This document shows, in pieces, positions 1 to 8,055 of a stretch of DNA of 64,000 bases. This DNA comes from Salinibacterium sp. (GTDB lineage Bacteria; Actinomycetota; Actinomycetes; Actinomycetales; Microbacteriaceae). Each line of letters opens with the position of its first letter. The first letter of the stretch is position 1. The translations under genes and the position numbers were made by a program. The DNA lies in contig JAHBSZ010000001.1 of NCBI GenBank assembly GCA_019638845.1, forward strand, positions 558,001 to 622,000, written 5' to 3'. The notes under the pieces are model-generated. The model had not been told where the DNA came from. It saw only the letters and a program-made list of their open reading frames with translations, and did not search any database.

Positions 1-2
1 GC

Positions 3-362
3 ACCGCATTCGCAGCGTCCGACCTCGAACTCTGGGAGTTCGACGTGTTGTCCGCACTGAGACGGGCCGGAGCGCCCTACCAGTTGAGCCCCAAGGCGCT
101 GCTTCAGCAAACACTCGTCTCGAGCGGGACCATGACGAACCGCATCGACAGACTCGTCGCCCGATCCCTCGTCGAGCGACGCACCGACCCGAACGACGGC
201 CGCGGGATCCTCGTCGTCATGACCGAAGAAGGTCGCGAGCGAGTGGATGCCGCGATCAGCACGCTGCTCGATGCTGAATCCGACCTGCTCGATCGCTTGC
301 CGAAGGCCGACCAAGAACGCCTCAGTGCACTATTGCGAAAGCTCAGCCTTGACTTCGACTGA
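3..362 (+). CDS. MarR-family transcriptional regulator, 5' end outside window
   Basis: This is the C-terminal 119 residues of a winged-helix MarR-type regulator. The frame is open from base 3, so the real start lies before the window. The recognition-helix stretch SGTMTNRIDRL and the wing RRTDPNDGRG followed by VVMTEEG are the family's hallmarks, and a C-terminal dimerisation helix rich in Leu and Glu follows. Its TGA stop overlaps the proposed TTG start of the exporter gene behind it by 14 bases. The two are therefore probably cotranscribed, and the regulator may control that exporter. The effector cannot be inferred from the fragment. Confidence 0.88.
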   Translation, partial: TAFAASDLELWEFDVLSALRRAGAPYQLSPKALLQQTLVSSGTMTNRIDRLVARSLVERRTDPNDGRGILVVMTEEGRERVDAAISTLLDAESDLLDRLPKADQERLSALLRKLSLDFD

Positions 363-1356
363 ACGCTCGCGCGACCTGCTCCCCGGGTTGGGACTCGCGC
401 TGGTCGCCTTCATCGCGGCCGGACTACTCAATCAACTTCTGCCGTTCGTGCCGACTCTCACGGCGTGCGTGGTGCTCGGCATCCTCTTCACCGCCATCCC
501 GTGGCCGGATCGGTTTCGAACGCTCATGCAGCCGGGCCTCGCTGCGTCGGCACGTCGGCTTCTGCGCATCGGAATCGTTCTCCTCGGCTTCCGGTTGAGT
601 CTCACCGACATTGCGGGGCTGGGCTGGCTCGTCCTCGGCCTCATCATCGCCATCGTCTTGATCACGTTCTTCCTGACCCTCGCACTCGGTCGGGCATTCG
701 GGCTACCCGGAGACCAGCCCCTGCTCATCGCCGCTGGCTTTGCCATTTGCGGTGCCTCGGCGATCGGGGCAATGGCCGGCGTGACTAAGTCGAAGGATGC
801 CGACCAAGCAACGCCCGTCGCGCTCGTGACCCTGTGCGGCACTCTCGCCATCGCGGTACTCCCCGCGCTGCGACCGTTGCTCGGTCTCGACGCCGAACAG
901 TTCGGACTGTGGACCGGCGCCAGCGTGCACGACGTAGGACAAGTGGTCGCGACGGCGCAGGTTGCCGGGGCTTCCGCGCTCGCGATCGCCGTGGTCGTGA
1001 AACTTACCCGCGTCGCACTGCTTGCCCCCATGGTGGCCGTGACCGGCGCCGTGCTGCGCCGCGAGGGTCGGCGCCCCGCGATCGTGCCGCTGTTCCTCGT
1101 AGGCTTCCTCGCCGCGGTGGTCGCCCGCACCTTCCTTCCGTTGCCCGACACGTTCATTGCCGCAACGGAGGACGTACAGCTTCTCCTGCTCGGCATGGCG
1201 CTGTTCGGGCTGGGTGCAGCGATCCGCATCGGCACGCTCGTGAAGACCGGAGTTCGTCCGCTCGCCGTCGCCGGGCTGTCGTGGTTCGCCATCGCGGGTC
1301 TCGCTCTCGGGGCCGTGTTCATCGCCAGCGCGGCCGGAGTACCTGCTCTCGGTTAG
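349..1356 (+). CDS. YeiH/UPF0324-family putative sulfate exporter (membrane protein)
   Basis: This is a polytopic inner-membrane protein of about 335 residues with roughly ten hydrophobic helices. It matches the YeiH/PSE (UPF0324) family by the conserved stretches RIGIVLLGFRLS, AICGASAIGAMAG, and WTGASVHDVGQVVATAQV. Members are annotated as putative sulfate or sulfonate exporters, but substrates are rarely proven. The open frame extends back to an ATG at 247, but that part is the shadow of marR. I chose TTG at 349, preceded by a weak GAAAG ribosome-binding site; GTG at 325 is an alternative. It is coupled to the MarR gene before it and converges with the AhpD-like gene, sharing four bases at their stops. 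Confidence 0.8.
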   Translation: MTSTERSRDLLPGLGLALVAFIAAGLLNQLLPFVPTLTACVVLGILFTAIPWPDRFRTLMQPGLAASARRLLRIGIVLLGFRLSLTDIAGLGWLVLGLIIAIVLITFFLTLALGRAFGLPGDQPLLIAAGFAICGASAIGAMAGVTKSKDADQATPVALVTLCGTLAIAVLPALRPLLGLDAEQFGLWTGASVHDVGQVVATAQVAGASALAIAVVVKLTRVALLAPMVAVTGAVLRREGRRPAIVPLFLVGFLAAVVARTFLPLPDTFIAATEDVQLLLLGMALFGLGAAIRIGTLVKTGVRPLAVAGLSWFAIAGLALGAVFIASAAGVPALG

Positions 1357-1898
1357 CCCATCGGCGGGCATCCGAGGCCCTGGATCAAGCGTGCCCAGTA
1401 GTTGACCTGAGCTGCGGTAGACGCGATCACGACAATTTCACGCTCGGTGAACTCGGCCCGAAGTCGTTCGCCGACCGTCGGGTCGAGGCGAAGCGGTGTT
1501 TGCGATGTCAGCCTGGCGAACTCGACGGCGAGGCGCTCTGCGGGCGAGAAGCTCGGCACGTCCTCCAGCGCCGTGAGGCCCTGGATCGCGTGCAGCTCTT
1601 CCTCGGTGATGAGCTTCTCCCACCCCTCGGAATTCAGCCCCATGCAAAACGGGCACTCCACAGTGAACGACACGGTCATCCGGACCAGCTTGAGGAGACG
1701 CTCGGTAGCTCGGCCCTCGTCGTGCGCGATGAGCGCTTCGACGACTGCGGAACTCACGGCTGCGCGGGGGTACCACGTGAGCAGTCTCGGCGGAAGCAAG
1801 TCGGCGCCGGATCGGCGCTTCACAATCCACAGCCCGAACCGCAAATAAAACGGAGGTCGAGCAGGGGGCGCGATGAATGCCTGATTGAGGTCAGTCAT
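1353..1898 (-). CDS. Carboxymuconolactone decarboxylase (AhpD-like) family protein
   Basis: This 181-residue protein belongs to the AhpD/CMD superfamily, small all-helical proteins with peroxidase-reducing or decarboxylase roles. The CxxC redox motif is present as ECPFCMGLNSEGWEK, followed by a region typical of the family (FTEREIVVIASTAAQVNYWARL). A CxxC pair favours a thiol-dependent peroxidatic or carrier function over a true decarboxylase. The start at 1898 is chosen because its ATG overlaps the stop of the CDF exporter by 8 bases, which makes it the last gene of the long minus-strand run beginning at 8031. The physiological substrate is not evident. Confidence 0.82.
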   Translation of the reverse strand: MTDLNQAFIAPPARPPFYLRFGLWIVKRRSGADLLPPRLLTWYPRAAVSSAVVEALIAHDEGRATERLLKLVRMTVSFTVECPFCMGLNSEGWEKLITEEELHAIQGLTALEDVPSFSPAERLAVEFARLTSQTPLRLDPTVGERLRAEFTEREIVVIASTAAQVNYWARLIQGLGCPPMG

Positions 1899-2799
1899 GA
1901 GTGGGGTGTTCGTGCGCACCGTGGCCGGCTGGTTCGAGTTGGAACGTCGAGTGCTCGATCTGCACGGCGAAGTGCTCCGCGACACAGTGCTGGAGGTCGT
2001 CGAGCATGTGGGCGTTGTGGCCGTCGTAGAAGCACGAATCGTCGACGACGACGTGGGCGGTGAGCACGGGCATCCCGGTGGCGATCTGGCTCACGTGCAG
2101 GTCGTGGACGCTCTGCACGTGCTCAAGCCCGAGCAGGTGGTCGCGCACCGAATCGAGGTTCAGACCCTTGGGCGTCGACTCGAGCAGCACCGCGGTCGTA
2201 TCGCGCAGCAGGAGTACCGCACGCGGAATGATGAACGCGCCGATCAGGATCGCCGCAATCGCGTCCGCCAGTTGGAACCCCGTGAAGGCGATCACGACCG
2301 CCGCTGCGATGACAGCGATCGACCCGAGCGCGTCGCCTAGCACCTCGAGAAACGCTGCACGCAAGTTGAGGTTCTTCCCGCGACTCGATGCGAGCACCGC
2401 GATGGCTGCCACGTTTCCCAGCAATCCGATGATTCCGAACACGACCAACTGGTCGCCGGCGATCTCCGGTGGCTGGAACAACCGCTGCACGGCTTCGACG
2501 AGGACGAAGATTCCGACCGCGAGGAGAATCGCGGCCTGCGCGGTGGCACCGAGAACTTCCGCGCGCGCCAAGCCCCAGGTGCGCTTCGAGTTCGCCGGTC
2601 GGTTCATGAGAGTCGCCGCGAGCAGCGCAATCGCGAGCCCACCCGCGTCGGTGAGCATATGTGCCGCGTCGACGAGAAGCGCGAGGCTGCCCGTGATGAT
2701 CGCTCCGATGACCTCGGCGACGAGCACGGTGGCCGTGATGCCGAGCGCGATGGCAAGGCGAGTGTGGCCCGAATCCGTACGGTCGTGATCGTGGCTCAT
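1891..2799 (-). CDS. Cation diffusion facilitator (CDF) family metal exporter
   Basis: This is a 302-residue CDF transporter, usually a Zn2+/H+ antiporter in the cytoplasmic membrane. After a His/Asp-rich start (SHDHDRTDSGHT) come six membrane helices. The metal-site motifs are ALLVDAAHMLTDAGGL in helix 2 and a second Asp cluster in helix 5 (QLADAIAAILIGA). The C-terminal cytoplasmic ferredoxin-like domain contains HDLHVSQIATG and ends in a His-rich tail. ATG at 2799 lies one base after the stop of the epimerase gene, so the gene is read as part of the preceding pathway operon. It may be only a passenger there. Confidence 0.9.
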   Translation of the reverse strand: MSHDHDRTDSGHTRLAIALGITATVLVAEVIGAIITGSLALLVDAAHMLTDAGGLAIALLAATLMNRPANSKRTWGLARAEVLGATAQAAILLAVGIFVLVEAVQRLFQPPEIAGDQLVVFGIIGLLGNVAAIAVLASSRGKNLNLRAAFLEVLGDALGSIAVIAAAVVIAFTGFQLADAIAAILIGAFIIPRAVLLLRDTTAVLLESTPKGLNLDSVRDHLLGLEHVQSVHDLHVSQIATGMPVLTAHVVVDDSCFYDGHNAHMLDDLQHCVAEHFAVQIEHSTFQLEPAGHGAHEHPTHD

Positions 2800-2800
2800 G

Positions 2801-3667
2801 TCACCATTCTTCCGCACCGACCAGGGAAGTGGGCCCGGGGACGTAACCGAGGAGCTCGCGGGCACGGCTGAGGTCGAGGGTGCGCTCGAGGCCGAGCTGG
2901 CTCACCGCGTACCGGGTGAGTCTCGGGCGAGAGCCGGTGGCGTGGGCGATCCGTTCCAGAACAGCGGCAGCGTTGAAGGCCGCTCGGTACGGGATAGCGG
3001 CGATCGTGACATCCGTGCGTCCGCGGCGGGCGAGGAACTCGCGCAGTACCGCCGAGAGCAGCACATCGGTGTCGTCTCCGATGTTGTAGACGCCGGCGGG
3101 TCCGCTGAGCGCGAGTGATACTGCACGGGTGAGGTTGTCGATATGCGTGAGCGTGTGGCGCACCCGGGCACCCTCGGGCAAGACCAGCCGACTGCCCCGG
3201 ATGCCCGCCAGAATGCGCGGCAGCAGGGTCGTGTCGCCCGGGCCGTAGACGGCGTGCGGCCGCAAGACGACAGCGTCGGTGGGTAGTTCGGCTTCGGCCG
3301 CGGCTTTCGACTCGGGGTATGCCGCCAGAAACCTACTCGGCAGCGGAACCGACTCCGACACCCGCACGCTCGGCGTGAACGCGTCATACACGCTCGACGA
3401 GCTGAGGTGCACGATTCGGGCGCCCGCAGCACTCATGACGACATTGCGGGTGCCGATCCGGTTCGCGAGCATGGCGCTCCCGAGTGGTACCCAATCGTCC
3501 GCACGTGCGGCGCAGTGCACCACGGCGTCCGCGACGATGCTGTGGGGGCCGCTCGTGATGTCCCAATCCGCTCGGGTGAGAGGGAGGACGTGGTGGCCCG
3601 ACTCGCGAAGGTGGGAGACGACTGCCCGCCCGACGAACCCCGCTGCGCCGGTTACCGCGACTTTCAC
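2801..3667 (-). CDS. NAD(P)-dependent epimerase/dehydratase, OleD-like extended SDR
   Basis: This 288-residue extended short-chain dehydrogenase opens directly with the nucleotide-binding motif MKVAVTGAAGFVGRAV. Its catalytic Ser and YxxxK are visible in SSSSVYD and AYPESKAAAE. Its ATG overlaps the stop of the acyl-adenylate ligase by four bases. Placed after a thiolase-fold synthase and an adenylating ligase, it occupies the position expected for an OleD-type reductase of a 2-alkyl-3-oxoacyl intermediate, but a sugar epimerase role cannot be excluded from the sequence. The family call is firm; the substrate is inference from context. Confidence 0.82.
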   Translation of the reverse strand: MKVAVTGAAGFVGRAVVSHLRESGHHVLPLTRADWDITSGPHSIVADAVVHCAARADDWVPLGSAMLANRIGTRNVVMSAAGARIVHLSSSSVYDAFTPSVRVSESVPLPSRFLAAYPESKAAAEAELPTDAVVLRPHAVYGPGDTTLLPRILAGIRGSRLVLPEGARVRHTLTHIDNLTRAVSLALSGPAGVYNIGDDTDVLLSAVLREFLARRGRTDVTIAAIPYRAAFNAAAVLERIAHATGSRPRLTRYAVSQLGLERTLDLSRARELLGYVPGPTSLVGAEEW

Positions 3668-5133
3668 AGGAGGTCCCGCAGGGCGGCGCGATCCAGCTTC
3701 GAGCTTCGCCCCTTCTTTGGCAGCGCGTCGAGTACCACGACACGGTCGGGCAGCACCGCTGCATCGATGAGGCCGGGCAGGGCCGCACGAACCCGGCTCG
3801 CGTCCCCGACGATCGCGAGCACGAGCTCGTCGTCGCCGATGGCGTTGGGCAGGCCGACGAGGGCTGCCTCCTGCACTCCGGGGATTCCTGCGATCACCGG
3901 CTCGTACAGCCCCGGGTAGATGTTGGTGGTTCCGCGGATGAACATGTCCTTCGCACGCCCGCCGAGGATCAGGCGGTCGCCTTCAAGACGCGCAAGGTCC
4001 CCCGTGCGCAACTCGGAGAGTGGGGGCTCGCCCAGATAGGCCAACGCGAGGCCGGGGCCCGACACCACGAGCTCGCCGTGGTCGATGCGCGCTCGCACCC
4101 CGGTCATGAGTTGGCCCACGTAGTCCCCTTCGCCGTCGTACGCGAGCTTCTCATCACCATCGGCAATCGCGACCGGGAGGATCTCGGTCATGCCGTAGAT
4201 GGCCCGGATGCTCGTGCCGGGAAGATGTGCGCGGGCCCGCTCGAGTAACGGCCGCAGCACCGGGGCACCACCCACGAGCAGGGCTCGCAGCCGAGGTGCC
4301 TCGATACCGGATCGCAGGAGCGCATCCACTGCCGCGGGAACCGCGAACAGCACGTCGGCGGTGCGCAGCAGCGGCAGGTACCGCTCCGGTTTCGCTCCCG
4401 GATCGGCTCCGGCTGGCGGCAGCACCCAGTGCGCACCCGAGATGAGGGCGGGGATGCCCACCATGAGCTGATCGGTCAGTACGACCTCCCCGGGCACGAA
4501 GCCGACGTGGGCCGCGAAGTCACCGAGCCCGGTGCCGAGTGAGGCCCGCGAATGGACGACAGCTTTCGGATGGGCGGTCGTGCCGCTCGTGAAAATGATG
4601 AGGGCCTCACTGGTCGAGCCTGTCGAGACGCTTGATGGGCGGCCCGATCCGACCAGCTTCGCGAGGCTCAGCGCGCGTCTGGGCACCCCGGGCAGCCACG
4701 GGCCCGCGTAGATATGCCGCGCGTCGGGCACCACGGAGCCGTAGTCGGGCAGCCCCAGGCCACGCGACCTCGCGAGGCGGCGCAGCGGTCCGGACGACGC
4801 GGCGTAGAGCACCGACTCCGCCGCGACCCAGGTCGGCGCCGCGAGGCCCGCGCGAGCCCGGAACATCGTCTCCCCCGCCCCCGGATCCGCGAACACGATG
4901 GTGCCACCCGCCGCGATCGTGCCGAGGGCGAGACAGATTCCGTCGAGGCCGGGCCGCACCGAGAACAGCATGCGGTCGCCGGGCGTGAGCCCGTGTTCGG
5001 TGAGCGCCTGGGCGATCTCGTTGATGCGATCACGAAGGGCGCGGAAGGTGAGCGTTCGGCGTCCGAGCGACAGTGCCGGGGCCGTCGGCGTTCGCTCGCA
5101 CGAGTCGAGGAGGGCAGCGAGAATGTCGGTCAC
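3664..5133 (-). CDS. AMP-dependent acyl synthetase/ligase (OleC- or acyl-CoA-synthetase-like)
   Basis: This 489-residue member of the ANL adenylating superfamily carries the nucleotide-binding A3 loop FTSGTTAHPK (about 181-190), the A5 motif IYGMTEILP, the A7 motif LRTGDLARL, and a C-terminal LPKKGRSSKLDR with the expected catalytic Lys. It should activate a carboxylic acid as an adenylate; the product could be a CoA ester or, if OleC-like, a beta-lactone. The GTG start overlaps the P450 stop by four bases. A short dispersed repeat (4612-4630) sits just before A3 and encodes VSTGST, an apparent in-frame insertion in a surface linker. Confidence 0.85.
   Translation of the reverse strand: MTDILAALLDSCERTPTAPALSLGRRTLTFRALRDRINEIAQALTEHGLTPGDRMLFSVRPGLDGICLALGTIAAGGTIVFADPGAGETMFRARAGLAAPTWVAAESVLYAASSGPLRRLARSRGLGLPDYGSVVPDARHIYAGPWLPGVPRRALSLAKLVGSGRPSSVSTGSTSEALIIFTSGTTAHPKAVVHSRASLGTGLGDFAAHVGFVPGEVVLTDQLMVGIPALISGAHWVLPPAGADPGAKPERYLPLLRTADVLFAVPAAVDALLRSGIEAPRLRALLVGGAPVLRPLLERARAHLPGTSIRAIYGMTEILPVAIADGDEKLAYDGEGDYVGQLMTGVRARIDHGELVVSGPGLALAYLGEPPLSELRTGDLARLEGDRLILGGRAKDMFIRGTTNIYPGLYEPVIAGIPGVQEAALVGLPNAIGDDELVLAIVGDASRVRAALPGLIDAAVLPDRVVVLDALPKKGRSSKLDRAALRDLL
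4612..4630 (-). repeat. Dispersed intragenic 19-bp element, copy 1
   Basis: The plus strand reads GGTCGAGCCTGTCGAGACG, an imperfect inverted repeat. On the coding (minus) strand it is translated as VSTGST, directly in front of the ligase ATP-binding loop. The same element lies in nrdA in the same orientation and frame, and a diverged copy lies in the ABC-F gene. The sequence identity is directly seen; that it is a mobile or REP-like element is inference. Confidence 0.6.
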
Positions 5134-6278
5134 GAGGCTCTCCCCACCCGCAGCGAAGCGTACGACGGGATCAGCACTCCCCGAGCGGGCGTGCGAGCGA
5201 CGATCCGGAGCGGCCCGACCTCGAGCAACGCGTCGAGCGTGAGCCTGATCTGCGCCATGGCGAGGGGCGCACCCAGACAGAAGTGGGTGCCTGCACCGAA
5301 CCAGAGTTGCTTGAGGGTCGCCGCGACGTTGGTGGCGGGGTCGAACTCTCCGAGCGCGCGATTGGCGGCATAGGTGGCGAGGATGACGCGGTCACCCGGT
5401 CGCACGGCGACGCTGCCGATGGCCCCGTCCGCGATGACACTGCGCAGCATCACGGGCGACGGGGTTGTTACGCGCAGGCCCTCCGCGATTGCCGGCTCGG
5501 CGAGGGAGCGCTCCGCGGCGATGAGCGGCAGCCACCCCGAATCGATCAGCACGGCAACGAGTCGCGGGATGTACGACACGAGCGTCTCGGTGCCGGTGAG
5601 CACGAAGGCGCCCACGGCACCCATCGCTTCGTCTTCGGTGAGGCCGAGTGCGCGCATCCGGCCGGGCACCGTCGCCTCGTCGCCCGCGCGATACGCCTCT
5701 CGCGCGTGGGTGGTGAGTTCCTCGAGGATGCCCCGCGCAACCGCCACCTGCGCCGGGGTCAGCCGAGGTCGGGCCAAGCGCACGAACCGGGTTATCGACG
5801 AGACCCGGTCGAACAGCTCCTCATCCACATGAGTCGGATCGAGCCCCACGAGCTGGCTGATCATCGCGCTCGCGAAGCGCTTGACCTCGGCCACGAGGTC
5901 GACTGTCTCACCGGCCGTGAGCCGTGCGGTGAGTCCAGCGGTGGGCAGGGATGCGGCGGCGAGCGGTTCCACGTACGCGGGAGCGAACAACGATCCGAGC
6001 TTGCGGCGAAGAGCCATATGGTCCGCGCCCTCCATGTTGAGGAGCACGGCCGGGCCGAGCACCGGGGTCCACAAATCGCTCGGGCTGCCCGGCCCGGTCT
6101 TCGTGAAGGTGTCGGTGTCCATGAGCGTCGAACGCAGGAGTGCGGCATCCCGAACCAGTACACCCAGCCCGGGGACGCGGAGCACCGGCTTCCTGGCCAG
6201 CTCAAGCAACGGGTAGACGACCGGATGCGCGGCCCGCATCACTCGCTCCTCCCACCGCCTCGCCAACTCGAGAGTCAT
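5130..6278 (-). CDS. Cytochrome P450
   Basis: This is a soluble bacterial-type P450 of 382 residues. The heme-binding loop is FGAGTHFCLG with the thiolate Cys at about 334. The K-helix ExxR is E266-R269 (EGLR). The oxygen-activating I-helix motif is TGTET (about 228-232), with Glu-Thr in the usual acid-alcohol place. The ATG at 6278 is chosen because it overlaps the glycosyltransferase stop by four bases; its own stop overlaps the ligase start in the same way. It is therefore cotranslated with the ketosynthase/ligase set and probably hydroxylates or desaturates the acyl product. The electron partner is not encoded nearby. Confidence 0.92.
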   Translation of the reverse strand: MTLELARRWEERVMRAAHPVVYPLLELARKPVLRVPGLGVLVRDAALLRSTLMDTDTFTKTGPGSPSDLWTPVLGPAVLLNMEGADHMALRRKLGSLFAPAYVEPLAAASLPTAGLTARLTAGETVDLVAEVKRFASAMISQLVGLDPTHVDEELFDRVSSITRFVRLARPRLTPAQVAVARGILEELTTHAREAYRAGDEATVPGRMRALGLTEDEAMGAVGAFVLTGTETLVSYIPRLVAVLIDSGWLPLIAAERSLAEPAIAEGLRVTTPSPVMLRSVIADGAIGSVAVRPGDRVILATYAANRALGEFDPATNVAATLKQLWFGAGTHFCLGAPLAMAQIRLTLDALLEVGPLRIVARTPARGVLIPSYASLRVGRAS

Positions 6279-7027
6279 CGGATGTCCACGTGTTCTGGCT
6301 TGTACGCGTGATCCTTGTACCAGAGCAGCGTGTTCTTCAGACCCCATGCGTTCACCCGGCGAGAGCTGCCGTAGACGACGACATCGCGACGCCGGGCGTA
6401 CGACGAGGTGAGGCGGCGCACGGCGTTCACGAGCGCCCGATCCTCGTGCAGGTCTTCGATCGCGGTGCGGGGGAACCCGCCCGCCGCCACGTACAGGTCG
6501 GCCCGAATCCCGACGTTGCAGCCGGCCGCCATCAGGTATGGGCCCTGGTACTCGGGCGACCGGTTGCCCGGCCGAACGCGTCCGAACGCCTCGGCGAGCT
6601 CGACGGCGGCGCGGAGCAAGACCCGGCGCGCGAGGGTGAGGCCCTCATCGTGGCGCGGAACGAGCTCGCCGCCCACGAGGCCCAGCCCCTCGGCCGTGAG
6701 CGAGCGACGAATGGACGCCGTCCAATCCGCGCGCGGCAGGCAATCCGCGTCGGTGCGGGCGAGCAGTGCGGCCCCCCACGCGATTGCGGCCCGCATCCCC
6801 GTATCGGCGGCGGCGCCCGTGCCCTTCTGCGGCTCGGCGATGATGTGCCAGCGCGGCTGGTCGTACGACGCGATGATCTGGGCCGAGGCATCCGTCGAAC
6901 CGTTGTCGACGAAGAACACCTCGAAGTCGGTATCGGTCTGCCGCAACAACGCGTCGAGAGTAGGCCGGATGCCCGCCGCCTCGTTGAACACCGGTACAAC
7001 CACCGCGAGGCGGGTCGATTCGCTCAC
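6275..7027 (-). CDS. Family 2 glycosyltransferase
   Basis: This 250-residue GT-A fold glycosyltransferase begins with the GT2 signature AVVVPVFNEAAGI, continues with VFFVDNGSTD, and has the metal/nucleotide-sugar binding ARTDADC (DxD at 93-95). A further acidic pair occurs in AIEDLHEDRAL. There are no membrane helices, so it should act in the cytosol or at the membrane surface. GTG at 7027 overlaps the ketosynthase stop by four bases. Its presence within the acyl-modifying operon suggests the product is glycosylated, but donor and acceptor are unknown. Confidence 0.88.
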   Translation of the reverse strand: MSESTRLAVVVPVFNEAAGIRPTLDALLRQTDTDFEVFFVDNGSTDASAQIIASYDQPRWHIIAEPQKGTGAAADTGMRAAIAWGAALLARTDADCLPRADWTASIRRSLTAEGLGLVGGELVPRHDEGLTLARRVLLRAAVELAEAFGRVRPGNRSPEYQGPYLMAAGCNVGIRADLYVAAGGFPRTAIEDLHEDRALVNAVRRLTSSYARRRDVVVYGSSRRVNAWGLKNTLLWYKDHAYKPEHVDIR

Positions 7028-8031
7028 AGCCGCACCAGCATGAGGCCGAGGCTGATCCCGCCCGCGAGCCCGATGAACAGTACGAGGCTGCCGGGGCCGA
7101 CGAGCCCGCGCTCGCGCGCGAGGGAGAGTTGCAGCGGCAGGGTCACTGATGCGAGATTGCCGTGATCCGCGATCGTGATCACCGACTTGTCGGCCGCAAC
7201 ACCCAGCCGATCGAAGATCGGTGGCAGGTAGGGCAGTGCGACCTGGTGGATCGCCACGAGATCAAAGTCCTCCCAGGTGAGGTTGTTCTTCGTCAGCAGG
7301 TCGAGCACCGGTTGCGGTCCCAGTTCGAGGAACGCCTGTTGCAACCCCGTCCCATCCATGTCGAAGTAGGCGTGGTCGATGCTTCGCGGATTCATCGACC
7401 CACCCGTCGGAAGCGTGCCGATCTCCCAGTGCTTCGACACGGCGAGGAAGCTCGAATCGAGGATGCCCGTGGTCGGGTCATCCGTCGCCTCGAGGATGAC
7501 GGCGGCACCGCCATCACTCATCGTGTAGCCGGGAAACGACCGGATGAACTGCGCGTGGTCACGCAAGCTCCAGCGCACCCCGTGGCTCGGTTGCTCGCCA
7601 CTCGCGATGAGCACGCGCCGGTACTGGCCGGTCGCGATCAGTGCTTCGGCGACTTGCATGGCATTGAGCACGCTGTTGCACGCGTTCTTCACGTCCATAA
7701 CCGGGCAGTCGAAGCCGAGCTTGGCTGCGACGATGTGGCTCGTTGCCGGCTCGATGAGATCCTGGCTCGCGCTCGCGAAGATCACGAGATCGATCGGGCC
7801 GGGAGACTCCTCCAACGCGAGGCGTGCTGCAGCTACAGCGAGGTCAGAAGTTTGCCATCCTTCGGGGCGCAGGTGAACCGCCTCGACACCCGTGAGGCGC
7901 GCGATGAGCCCGGTCGCGAGTTTCAGGCCCGGGTTGGCCGCGCGTAGGTCACGTTCCGTCTGCTTCGTCGAGCGGGTGCGGTCAGGGAGGAAGATGCCGA
8001 TTCCGGCGATTCGGGCGGAAGCGGAGTGCAC
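7024..8031 (-). CDS. 3-oxoacyl-ACP synthase III-like / OleA-like thiolase-fold condensing enzyme
   Basis: This 335-residue enzyme of the KAS III/OleA thiolase superfamily has a complete Cys-His-Asn triad: Cys118 in VKNACNSVLN, His262 in AIHQVALP, and Asn292 in DHGNLASVTLP. Chain-condensing members decarboxylatively join acyl-CoA/ACP units (FabH) or join two acyl-CoAs head to head (OleA). A housekeeping FabH would normally sit with fabD and acpP. Here it heads an operon with a glycosyltransferase, P450, adenylating ligase and NAD-dependent reductase, which argues for a specialised pathway. The start codon is GTG. FabH-like and OleA-like identities cannot be separated without an alignment. Confidence 0.85.
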   Translation of the reverse strand: MHSASARIAGIGIFLPDRTRSTKQTERDLRAANPGLKLATGLIARLTGVEAVHLRPEGWQTSDLAVAAARLALEESPGPIDLVIFASASQDLIEPATSHIVAAKLGFDCPVMDVKNACNSVLNAMQVAEALIATGQYRRVLIASGEQPSHGVRWSLRDHAQFIRSFPGYTMSDGGAAVILEATDDPTTGILDSSFLAVSKHWEIGTLPTGGSMNPRSIDHAYFDMDGTGLQQAFLELGPQPVLDLLTKNNLTWEDFDLVAIHQVALPYLPPIFDRLGVAADKSVITIADHGNLASVTLPLQLSLARERGLVGPGSLVLFIGLAGGISLGLMLVRL

Positions 8032-8055
8032 GGTTGCGAGCCTAGTGCGCGCGGG

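Noticed and set aside
5073-6311. 412-codon open frame opposite the P450 gene
   Set aside because: Shadow of the P450, whose heme loop, ExxR and I-helix motifs are all intact on the other strand.
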